DNA of 9,680 bases from a bacterium UBP6_UBA1177 (lineage in GTDB: Bacteria > UBP6 > UBA1177): contig DBYV01000057.1 of NCBI GenBank assembly GCA_002310995.1, forward strand, positions 27,891 through 37,570, in the 5' to 3' direction. Below, one piece after another: positions 1 through 6,480 of the stretch; the stretch's first letter is position 1, and each line of letters opens with the position of its first letter. The notes beneath the pieces were generated by a model. It was given only the letters and a program-made list of their open reading frames with translations. It did not search any database and was not told where the DNA came from. Made by a program: the position numbers and the translations under genes.

Positions 1-266
1 GAGTCACCTGAATCAGTGGAATCACCGGAATCAGTTGTGTCACCTGAATCTGTTGTATCATCATCATGATTTTCCGAATCGTTCTCTGAATCGGCTGCAT
101 CGCTGTCATCAACGGGTTCTTTGTCGGAATCTCCGTGGTGGTCGTTATCTGTTTTGCCTGAAGTTCCGTCATCATCTGGATAGTCGTAGACAGAATCCGA
201 ACCTCCGCCGCACGCAGCAAAAATCAAAACTGCGGTTAAAATGAGAATGAGTCTGGAAATCTTCAT
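1..266 (-). CDS. Secreted lipoprotein with Asp/Ser/Thr-rich repeat linker (partial, 3' end beyond window)
   Basis: The first 88 codons are visible; the gene runs off the left edge. The N-terminus has a basic MKISR, a hydrophobic core (residues 6-18) and a lipobox ending F-A-A-C, with Cys19 as the likely lipidated residue followed by Gly-Gly-Gly. It is therefore probably exported, cut by signal peptidase II and membrane-anchored. Residues 20 onward are a disordered acidic linker that settles into Asp-Ser/Thr-Thr-Asp-Ser-Gly units. Such linkers usually tether a globular domain that would lie outside this window, so no function can be given. The ATG at 264-266 follows GGAGGA (271-276) by 4 bases. 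The first base of that site is the last base of the phosphoesterase stop codon, so the two genes are very likely co-transcribed. Confidence 0.85.
   Translation of the reverse strand, partial: MKISRLILILTAVLIFAACGGGSDSVYDYPDDDGTSGKTDNDHHGDSDKEPVDDSDAADSENDSENHDDDTTDSGDTTDSGDSTDSGD
3..56. repeat. Three imperfect tandem 18-bp repeats in lipoprotein linker
   Basis: Units at 3-20, 21-38 and 39-56 differ at only a few bases. Each encodes a six-residue Ser/Thr-Thr-Asp-Ser-Gly-Asp unit on the minus strand. The array may continue beyond the left edge. In-frame length change by slippage or recombination is plausible. Confidence 0.8.
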
Positions 267-270
267 GAAA

Positions 271-276
271 TCCTCC
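271..276 (-). promoter_or_regulatory. Ribosome binding site of the lipoprotein, overlapping the upstream stop codon
   Basis: GGAGGA on the minus strand lies 4 bases before the lipoprotein ATG. Its first G is also the G of the phosphoesterase TAG stop (276-278), so a ribosome finishing the upstream gene stops on the site that starts the next one. This fits translational coupling. Confidence 0.8.
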
Positions 277-2687
277 TATAAAATGATTGCTGAACAGCCT
301 GAGCTGCTCTTTTTCTGTACTTGTTCTGTATCTTCATCAGGTTCTTCGCTTTCATCATAGGATTCTGTTTCGGGAATTTCTTCTTTCTGCATGGTATCCT
401 CGTCAGGTTCCTGATTGTCGTCGCCGTCTGTTTCGCCGCAGCAATTTTCATCTTCAGGAAAATCAAATATGACTGTAAAACTGACGATGCCTGACGCTCC
501 CGTCAAAGTTGTATATCTGAGATAAAAATCCCAGTTCCATGTTCCGTATTTGATTATGTTCGGCAGATATGTGAATGATTCTCCCGAAGCAAAGTCTATA
601 GCAGTCTGGTCTTCCGGTGCTTTCAACTGCCAGATGAGTGAGGTAAATTTGTCCGCATTAAGGACTTTCGCGCTTGCTGGAACGGTTTCGGAAGCATTCT
701 GCGTATATTCGATCTCCGGAACAGGAATTCCGCCTTCTGTGATCGGCGAAATTGTCACGTAGTCAGTAAATTTTGTGAAATTTCTGTTGTAGAAAGCGTC
801 AAAAGTGCTCCCTGCCGCGATTTTTCCTTTCGCGATTATGATGACTTTCGATTGGTCGGCCGAAGCTGCTGCATCGGTGATTTCGAAAATTTCGTTGTCA
901 AGTTTGTAGCCGTGCTCTGCTTTAGGCACAACGAAGCGCAGAGTAACATCCTCTTCGGTCGGCAGATAGTTAACGATTTCGGCGGTTACTTTTATTGCTG
1001 TTCCATCGCCGCCTGCAAAAATCGATTCTTTATTTTCAGAGCCGTGCTGCCACGCATAGTTGACCCATAAGTTGCCTGATGGAACCGACTGCATTCCGCT
1101 ACCGTTTTTGACGCTGCAGTTTTCGTATCTTTCGCAGGTGTAGTTGTATGAAACCTCGTCATCCGACATTGCGACTCTCCTGAAACCCCAGTAGTCGCCG
1201 CTTCCGCTTGTAGCCATCGTTGTCGTCATGATGAATTCCATTTTTTCCGGCGCGATGACTCCTGTGTCCGGAATAAGTTCGGCACCTTTTTCGAACGTGA
1301 AGATTTTGTCGTGGTGCGTGTGACCTGAGAAATATATCGGCGGATTTTCTTTCTGCGCAATGAATGAAGTGAGCGAAACGCCGTTGTTGGCGGTCTGGGT
1401 CTCGTTGAAGACTCCGTCGCTCAGATCGCTGTCCCAGGCCGACGAGTCGATGTTCCATTCCTGATCGTCAATGACGCTTACTATGCCGTAAATCTTCGAG
1501 AAAGCTCTGTTTGCGTGATATTTTCCGGTTGCATCCTGACCGAGCGGCGTCATGTGACCGAAAACAGCCGCGACATCGTTGTGTTCAAGCATGATTTCAG
1601 CCCATTTCAGCGTTTTTTCGGCAAGGTATCCACCCCAGTTTGCCACGGGAGAAGCACCGGTATCACCGATTCCGATCTGGTTGCTTGCACGTCTCTGCGG
1701 AGTTCCGTCGTAGGTGTTGAGAAGCAGATATGTTTTGTTCCTGAAGTTGAAGGCGTTGTTCATCGGACCTAAAAACTTCGCCCAATATTCAAGACCATCC
1801 GATTCTAGAGGCGAGTTCAGATCATCAACTGTTGTAAACTGGGCATATCCGTCGTGGTTGCCTGGAATCGAGAACATCGGAATTTCAAGTTTTGTCATCA
1901 TATCGTAAAAATCGGAGTATTCCTGCTGATAGTTTCTTCCGTAGGCGATGTCGCCGAGCATGATGGAAAAGTTTGTATCTGCCGAATTCAACTGGGAAAA
2001 CGTCGCTTTTATGATTCCGAACTGCTGGTCGTAGTTGAGTAGCGAATTTTCGGCATAAAACGGATAATTCTCGGGGTTGAAGTTCATGTCGTCGGTTTTT
2101 TTGCTCAGAAGATCCTCGATCTGCGGATCTGCAACGATGAGAAATTTAGCGGGATCTTCCGCTTCGTAGTGCGGAAAGAAAACGGCGTTGCGTGAAACCA
2201 TCTCGTTTTCGTCACCTTGAATTTTCAGAATCAGATCATATTTAGCTTCGGGCAGTATGATATTCGGACAAAAGTTCAGTTTGTAAATGCCGTCGGCGAT
2301 GATTTCGTAAGAATAGTAATCAGGATTCATTTCCGGTTTTGATCTGCATGTGAGAAATTCGCTCCTTCCGGTTTCGTCGAGACGGACAAGTTTTATTTCT
2401 GCCGATTCATACTGGTAGGGCAGGAGCTGATCGTGCCTGAAAATGACTGAAAAGCACGGTTCGTCAGGTGTCACCATTGCCGGAAATCCGATGACAGGAT
2501 AAAGAATTCCGTTTATTGCCGGATTGAGGATCGCTTTTGTCTGTATCTGTAACTGATAATCATCAAACACATCGGAATTCTGCGGAAAACGGTTTATCGA
2601 AATAACTGATTCGTCAACAGGGTTGTAGGCATATGACGTTAAAAATGCCAAAAATATGAAAAAGAAAAGAAAGAAGTTTTTTTTCAT
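276..2687 (-). CDS. Secreted calcineurin-like metallophosphoesterase with acidic C-terminal tail
   Basis: An 803-residue exported protein. Residues 1-20 form a signal peptide (Lys-Lys, Phe/Leu-rich core, likely cleavage after S-Y-A). Residues 21-175 look like a beta-rich N-terminal domain. The metallophosphatase core carries D187-P-Q189, G245-D246, G276-N-H-D279, G377-H378 and G455-H-T-H458, the metal ligands of the calcineurin-like superfamily. Motif I has Gln where His is commoner. Residues about 550-745 look like beta-sandwich domains. The tail from about 746 is Glu/Asp-rich with PDEDT segments and ends K-K-S-S-S-G-C-S-A-I-I-L. It probably cleaves a phosphoester outside the cytoplasm; the substrate is unknown. 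GGAGGA at 2691-2696 lies 3 bases before the ATG. A lipoprotein gene follows in the same frame after one TAG. Confidence 0.9.
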   Translation of the reverse strand: MKKNFFLFFFIFLAFLTSYAYNPVDESVISINRFPQNSDVFDDYQLQIQTKAILNPAINGILYPVIGFPAMVTPDEPCFSVIFRHDQLLPYQYESAEIKLVRLDETGRSEFLTCRSKPEMNPDYYSYEIIADGIYKLNFCPNIILPEAKYDLILKIQGDENEMVSRNAVFFPHYEAEDPAKFLIVADPQIEDLLSKKTDDMNFNPENYPFYAENSLLNYDQQFGIIKATFSQLNSADTNFSIMLGDIAYGRNYQQEYSDFYDMMTKLEIPMFSIPGNHDGYAQFTTVDDLNSPLESDGLEYWAKFLGPMNNAFNFRNKTYLLLNTYDGTPQRRASNQIGIGDTGASPVANWGGYLAEKTLKWAEIMLEHNDVAAVFGHMTPLGQDATGKYHANRAFSKIYGIVSVIDDQEWNIDSSAWDSDLSDGVFNETQTANNGVSLTSFIAQKENPPIYFSGHTHHDKIFTFEKGAELIPDTGVIAPEKMEFIMTTTMATSGSGDYWGFRRVAMSDDEVSYNYTCERYENCSVKNGSGMQSVPSGNLWVNYAWQHGSENKESIFAGGDGTAIKVTAEIVNYLPTEEDVTLRFVVPKAEHGYKLDNEIFEITDAAASADQSKVIIIAKGKIAAGSTFDAFYNRNFTKFTDYVTISPITEGGIPVPEIEYTQNASETVPASAKVLNADKFTSLIWQLKAPEDQTAIDFASGESFTYLPNIIKYGTWNWDFYLRYTTLTGASGIVSFTVIFDFPEDENCCGETDGDDNQEPDEDTMQKEEIPETESYDESEEPDEDTEQVQKKSSSGCSAIIL

Positions 2688-2713
2688 AGTTCCTCCAAAA
2701 CAAAAGACCGATT

Positions 2714-2741
2714 ATTTTATTAAAAAAATAATTGTAGTCAA
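2714..2741 (-). promoter_or_regulatory. Sigma70-type promoter for the phosphoesterase-lipoprotein unit
   Basis: On the minus strand TTGACT (2736-2741) is followed after 16 bases by TAAAAT (2714-2719). Transcription would begin near 2706, a few bases before the ribosome site at 2691-2696. The parB promoter has the same layout. Confidence 0.6.
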
Positions 2742-2766
2742 TTGGAAATCAGCGGTGAAAAAAATC

Positions 2767-2795
2767 TTGACATTTGAGGACTTTTTCACTATAAA
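2767..2795 (+). promoter_or_regulatory. Near-consensus sigma70 promoter for tRNA-Gln, rplY, pth and radical SAM gene
   Basis: TTGACA (2767-2772) and TATAAA (2790-2795) are separated by exactly 17 bases. That gives a perfect -35 box, a -10 box with one mismatch to TATAAT, and ideal spacing, the kind of strong promoter expected for a tRNA gene. The start point should be near 2802, leaving a leader of about 50 bases before the tRNA. This promoter diverges from the one at 2714-2741. Confidence 0.75.
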
Positions 2796-2851
2796 CTGCG
2801 GCCGATTTTTTCGGTGGTGTTCTTTATAAAAAGAGTTTTAGTAACAGGCGT

Positions 2852-2926
2852 TGGGGCATCGTCAAGCGGTAAGACACCAGATTTTGGTTCTGGCATCCGG
2901 AGGTTCGAATCCTTCTGCCCCAGCCA
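2852..2926 (+). tRNA. tRNA-Gln (anticodon UUG), CCA encoded
   Basis: A full cloverleaf can be folded by eye. The acceptor stem TGGGGCA (2852-2858) pairs with TGCCCCA (2916-2922) over all 7 pairs, followed by G2923 and an encoded CCA (2924-2926). The anticodon stem CCAGA (2877-2881) pairs with TCTGG (2889-2893) around a 7-base loop with T33 and anticodon TTG (2884-2886), reading CAA and by wobble CAG. The T-arm GGAGG-TTCGAAT-CCTTC has one G-U pair. It lies downstream of a strong promoter and only 15 bases before the rplY ribosome site, so it is probably cut from a transcript that also carries mRNA. Confidence 0.96.
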
Positions 2927-2941
2927 TTTATAATTGTATGT

Positions 2942-2947
2942 GGAGGA
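2942..2947 (+). promoter_or_regulatory. Ribosome binding site that fixes the rplY start
   Basis: GGAGGA lies 4 bases before the ATG at 2952. An in-frame TTG at 2934 lies upstream of this site, has no site of its own, and would add six residues foreign to L25, so the ATG is preferred. Confidence 0.85.
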
Positions 2948-2951
2948 AATT

Positions 2952-3515
2952 ATGGAAACTTTTAAGCTCGCAGTTGAAAAAAGAGAACAGGGCAAAAAAA
3001 GTGTTAAAGCGGTAAGAAACAACGGTTTTGTTCCGGTAGAGATTTACGGAAAAGGTCTCGAAAGCAACATCAGCGGTGCTGTAGAAAGAAAAGAGCTTAT
3101 TAAGGGACTTCACACTCCGCAGGGAAAAAATGTTATTTTCAGTCTTGAATATGAAGGAAAATCATACCTTGCAATCGCTCACGAACTTCAGATTCATCCG
3201 GTAAAGGACAACATCATTCATGTTGATTTCATGACAGTTGCAGAAGATAAGGAGATTACGATTGTTGTTCCGGTTACGAAACAGGGAAGATCAAAAGGCG
3301 AAATCGCCGGTGGAAAAATTTTCCAGGTTGTAAAAGAAGTCAAAGTTGCATGCAGACCGGCTGATGTTCCGGCTGAGATAGTTGTTGACGTAACAAACAA
3401 CGAGATCGGCGACAGAATCAAACTTTCGACCCTTCCTTACCCGCAGGGTGTAAGACCTGTTTTCACTCAGGATGCTCCGGTTATCGTAATCAACAAGGGA
3501 AGAGGCGGCGAATAA
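2952..3515 (+). CDS. rplY: Large-subunit ribosomal protein bL25 (CTC/L25 long form)
   Basis: A 187-residue protein that binds 5S rRNA in the 50S subunit. The N-terminal L25 domain (about 1-90) shows the family pattern: an opening with R-E-Q-G-K-K, V-R-N-N-G-F-V-P-V-E-I-Y-G-K-G, then the L-Q-I-H-P-V-K-D-N-I-I-H-V-D-F stretch. The C-terminal CTC/TL5-type beta domain (about 95-180) follows, with V-P-A-E-I-V-V-D-V and D-A-P-V-I-V-I near the end. Its length fits the two-domain form rather than the short E. coli form of about 95 residues. The order rplY-pth is common in bacteria and supports both calls. It lies 25 bases after the tRNA and probably shares its transcript. Confidence 0.95.
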   Translation: METFKLAVEKREQGKKSVKAVRNNGFVPVEIYGKGLESNISGAVERKELIKGLHTPQGKNVIFSLEYEGKSYLAIAHELQIHPVKDNIIHVDFMTVAEDKEITIVVPVTKQGRSKGEIAGGKIFQVVKEVKVACRPADVPAEIVVDVTNNEIGDRIKLSTLPYPQGVRPVFTQDAPVIVINKGRGGE

Positions 3516-3533
3516 TCGCTTTCGGTCGTAATC

Positions 3534-4148
3534 TTGTGGTTCCATTTTTTTTCAAAAGATCCTGCTCCAACTGAAGATTTTTTAATCATCGGTCTCGGTA
3601 ATCCTGAAAAGCGTTATTTTACTACGCGTCACAATATCGGTTTCATGTTCGTCGAAAGTATAGCGGCGTCCTTTAAATTCGGGGATTTCGAGTTCTCGAA
3701 AAAGGTGAACGGGCTTGTCGCAAAAGGAAAAATTGGCGAAAAAAACGTTATCCTGCTCAAACCTTCGACCTATATGAACAACTCAGGTCTGGCTGCAAAA
3801 AAGGCGAAAAAGCTTTACGGGATAAAGCCTGAAAAAATCATTGTAGCACATGACGAAATGGATATTGTTTTCGGTTCGCAGAGGATCAGAAAAAACGGAA
3901 GTTCCGCTGGTCACAACGGCATAAAGTCGATAATTGAGGAGCTTGAAACGCCAGATTTCACAAGAATCCGTCTCGGAATCGGCAAGCCGCTGCCGGGTAT
4001 CAACATCGCCGACTACGTTCTTTCCGAATTTTCGGAAGAAGAGCTTGAAACAATCGCCGAATCACGCGAAAAATGGGCTGAAATCGCAAACATGATCGTT
4101 TCAGAAAGCGTAGAAGCTGCAATGAACGCTTTCAACAAAAAGAACTGA
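3534..4148 (+). CDS. pth: Peptidyl-tRNA hydrolase
   Basis: This cytoplasmic enzyme cuts peptidyl-tRNAs that fall off ribosomes and so recycles tRNA. The protein has 204 residues. The catalytic set of the family is present: N23 in G-L-G-N-P, H33 in T-R-H-N, N82 in Y-M-N-N-S-G, D107 in A-H-D-E-M-D, and N128 in S-A-G-H-N-G. The core begins at about residue 16, so the protein has a 15-residue N-terminal extension (W-F-H-F-F-S-K-D-P). The only start codon between the rplY stop and the core is TTG 3534. No ribosome site precedes it, and it lies in the rplY frame 18 bases after the rplY TAA. Translation probably depends on coupling to rplY. Its TGA overlaps the next ATG by one base. Confidence 0.93.
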   Translation: MWFHFFSKDPAPTEDFLIIGLGNPEKRYFTTRHNIGFMFVESIAASFKFGDFEFSKKVNGLVAKGKIGEKNVILLKPSTYMNNSGLAAKKAKKLYGIKPEKIIVAHDEMDIVFGSQRIRKNGSSAGHNGIKSIIEELETPDFTRIRLGIGKPLPGINIADYVLSEFSEEELETIAESREKWAEIANMIVSESVEAAMNAFNKKN

Positions 4149-5626
4149 TGAAAATTCTTCTCATTGCGCCGCCTGTTTTCGATTTTTATTTCACAACCCA
4201 CAGAATGGAGCCGCTCGGGCTTGAATATATCAAAGCAGCGTTGGAAAACGCGGGACATTCGGTCACGCTTTATGATTCGACTGCTTCAGGCAAAGTCAAA
4301 ACTGTTTCTACTCCACCCGAATTTGCATATCTTTCCAAGTTTTACGGAGAAGATGTCTCTCCTTTTTCGCTACATAGCGGCTACAAAAGATTAGGCGATA
4401 GTTTTTTTAGAATAGTTGATTTTATTAAAGAAAATAATTTTGACTTGATAGCCTTGAGTTCGCTTTTTTCTCCTTATCATCCCGATGTCGAAAATCTTGC
4501 CGCCGAAATAAAAAAGGTGACAAAAACGCCTCTAAGCATCGGTGGAACCGCAGTGAACGCACAGAAAAAGAAGATTGCCGGAACGACAAACGCCGATTTT
4601 CTTAACTGCGGAAACGGCGCCGTAACTCTGCCGATCCTCGTCGATGCTTTGGCCGGAAAAACCTCTTTCGGGGAAGTTCCGGGGCTCATTTACAGAAAAA
4701 ACGGCGAGATTTTCATGAACGAACCCTCGTTTGAGCCTGCATGGTGCAACGGACTCATTCCGAAAAGGGAGAATCTGCGGTATTTTCGGAAGAAAAAAAT
4801 CGCAAAAATCGTTTTCTCATCGGGCTGTCGTAACCGCTGCGCATTCTGCTCGATTCACCGCGACAACAAGCTTGCATACAGAGAGATTTCACACATAAAA
4901 AAGGAACTTGAATACCTTCTGAGTATAGGTGCCGAAGTAGTCGATATTGAAGACGACGACATTTTCTCAAACCGCGACTACGCTTCTCAGATATTTGAAA
5001 TTCTTGAAGAAATGCATGAAAAAGGATTGTCATATACCGCGATGAACGGCATGACAGTCAGAAACATCATTCCTTTTGCGGCAAAATTGAGCAAAACGGG
5101 CTTCATAAAGCTCGACTTGTCGCTTGTTTCAGCAGAAAAAAGTGTGGCTGACAATCTTCACAGGCCTCACGGAATAGCCGAAATCGAAAAAGTGATAGAA
5201 CTCGCCGAAGGCAAAACCGAAATTGAGGTTTTTCTCATTCCAGGGCTTCCCGGAACAGAGGTAAAAGATACCTGCACAACGCTTCTTCACCTTCATAAAC
5301 TGGGTGTTAAAGGCGGTTTGAGCCCGCTTTATCTCGTTCCCGGCGTGCCGATGTTCGAGGAAATGGGAATTCCCGAAAATGTACGATTGTGCCGTGGAAG
5401 CGCGCTTTACCCATTCGATGATAAAAAACGCGCCGATATCGCTTCGTTGATGAAGATTTCAAGGTTTCTCAACTATTCGCTTGACCATAAAAATGATGAT
5501 AATTACGAACTTTTTCTGAATTATTTTAACGAATCTCTCAGGCGCAAATGCTGGTTCAAACTCGGAAAAGACGGAATCTGGCGCGATTCTTTTGACTTTA
5601 GTGAAAAATTCGAGTGTGAATTTTAG
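4148..5626 (+). CDS. Radical SAM protein with B12-binding-type N-terminal domain
   Basis: A 492-residue protein. Residues 1-165 resemble the Rossmann-like cobalamin-binding domain of B12-type radical SAM enzymes: M-K-I-L-L-I-A-P-P, then P-L-G-L-E-Y-I-K-A-A-L-E-N-A-G-H and S-I-G-G-T. No D-x-H-x-x-G motif, the usual source of the lower cobalamin ligand, is visible, so B12 may be bound without His or not at all. The radical SAM core follows, with C227-x3-C231-x2-C234 for the 4Fe-4S cluster that cleaves S-adenosylmethionine, and later G-L-P-G and L-V-P-G-V-P-M-F-E. The reaction and substrate are unknown; methyl transfer, rearrangement and sulfur chemistry all occur in the class. Its start overlaps the pth stop (TGATG), so it is translationally coupled to pth. 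Confidence 0.85.
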   Translation: MKILLIAPPVFDFYFTTHRMEPLGLEYIKAALENAGHSVTLYDSTASGKVKTVSTPPEFAYLSKFYGEDVSPFSLHSGYKRLGDSFFRIVDFIKENNFDLIALSSLFSPYHPDVENLAAEIKKVTKTPLSIGGTAVNAQKKKIAGTTNADFLNCGNGAVTLPILVDALAGKTSFGEVPGLIYRKNGEIFMNEPSFEPAWCNGLIPKRENLRYFRKKKIAKIVFSSGCRNRCAFCSIHRDNKLAYREISHIKKELEYLLSIGAEVVDIEDDDIFSNRDYASQIFEILEEMHEKGLSYTAMNGMTVRNIIPFAAKLSKTGFIKLDLSLVSAEKSVADNLHRPHGIAEIEKVIELAEGKTEIEVFLIPGLPGTEVKDTCTTLLHLHKLGVKGGLSPLYLVPGVPMFEEMGIPENVRLCRGSALYPFDDKKRADIASLMKISRFLNYSLDHKNDDNYELFLNYFNESLRRKCWFKLGKDGIWRDSFDFSEKFECEF

Positions 5627-6471
5627 ATTTTCCTGAAAACAGCGGCTCTGTCTATGCCGGAATAGTCTTTTATAACGTTTTCAAGTTCAAGTCCATTGAG
5701 TGTTTTGTTAAGGAAGGCTGAACCTTCAAAACCGAGTTCTGTGATGAAATATCCGCCTGATTTAAGGAAATTGCTGACATCGTTCAGGATTTTTTCCGTG
5801 ATTTCGAAACCTGTATCTCCACCGAAAAATGCGTCTTCAGGTTCGAATTTGAGTTCTTTTACAACGAATTTTTCCATGTCTTTCGCCGAAAGATAGGGCG
5901 GGTTTGCTGTTATGATGCCGAATTTACCTGAGATGTTTTTGAAAAGATCGCTTTGAACAAAAGAAATTTCTGTTGAACATGGAAAAAGTTTTGCTGCATT
6001 GATTTTGGCGACTTCGAGAGCCTCAGACGATATATCCGAAAGGGTGAGGCGGCAATCAGCAGCACGTTTTATGCTTAGTCCGATGCAGCCGCTGCCGCAG
6101 CAGATATCGAGAAGATCTTCTTTCGGGCTGTTTTTCAGCAGAGAGAGAGTTTTTTCAACGATAAATTCGGTCTCGGGGCGAGGAATCAGAACGCGTCTGT
6201 CAACATAAAAGGTGTCTTCGAAAAATTCTTTTTCGTTTGTTATGTAGGCCACTGGTTCGAAATTTTTTCTTCTTTCAATGAATGAATTAAAAAGTTCTTC
6301 AGCTTCTTCAGAGACTTTTTCAGTGTATTTCGTAAAAAGGCCGAAGCGGCTGGTTTCAAGCGCCTTTGCAAGCAGAATTTCGGCATCGAGACGTGGTGTC
6401 TCTGAAAAGTTTTTCAGTTTTTTTTCAGTTTCGTCAACAAGTTCGGCTACTTTGGATGCTGTTTTAAACAT
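5623..6471 (-). CDS. prmC: Peptide chain release factor N5-glutamine methyltransferase (PrmC/HemK)
   Basis: It methylates the Gln of the GGQ motif in release factors RF1 and RF2, which speeds termination. The protein has 282 residues from the chosen ATG. An N-terminal helical domain (about 1-75) has the typical P-R-L-D-A-E-I-L-L-A. The linker has the family mark I-P-R-P-E-T-E (96-102). The methyltransferase fold carries an SAM-binding D-I-C-C-G-S-G (122-128, Cys-Cys where many have Gly-Thr) and the catalytic N-P-P-Y (190-193), which holds the Gln substrate. A TTG at 6478-6480, directly after the amidase TAG and in its frame, is a possible earlier start adding three residues. Neither start has a ribosome site, so coupling is likely. 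Its stop overlaps the convergent radical SAM gene. Confidence 0.94.
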   Translation of the reverse strand: MFKTASKVAELVDETEKKLKNFSETPRLDAEILLAKALETSRFGLFTKYTEKVSEEAEELFNSFIERRKNFEPVAYITNEKEFFEDTFYVDRRVLIPRPETEFIVEKTLSLLKNSPKEDLLDICCGSGCIGLSIKRAADCRLTLSDISSEALEVAKINAAKLFPCSTEISFVQSDLFKNISGKFGIITANPPYLSAKDMEKFVVKELKFEPEDAFFGGDTGFEITEKILNDVSNFLKSGGYFITELGFEGSAFLNKTLNGLELENVIKDYSGIDRAAVFRKI

Positions 6472-6480
6472 TGTTGTCAA

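Noticed and set aside
1159..1458. Minus-strand open frame of 99 residues inside the phosphoesterase gene
   Set aside because: It lies in another frame of a well-supported gene, has Arg/His-rich low-information sequence, no ribosome site and no known motif.
2801..2815. GCCGA-TTTTT-TCGGT as an intrinsic terminator
   Set aside because: The stem has five pairs including one G-T, no U-tract follows, and it lies at the predicted transcript start.
2825..2830. Second TATAAA as the tRNA promoter -10 box
   Set aside because: No -35-like sequence lies at proper spacing, whereas the TATAAA at 2790-2795 has a perfect TTGACA 17 bases upstream.
2852..2926. tRNA-Gln as an integration site for a mobile element
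   Set aside because: No integrase and no repeat of the tRNA 3' end are visible; the downstream genes are conserved housekeeping genes.
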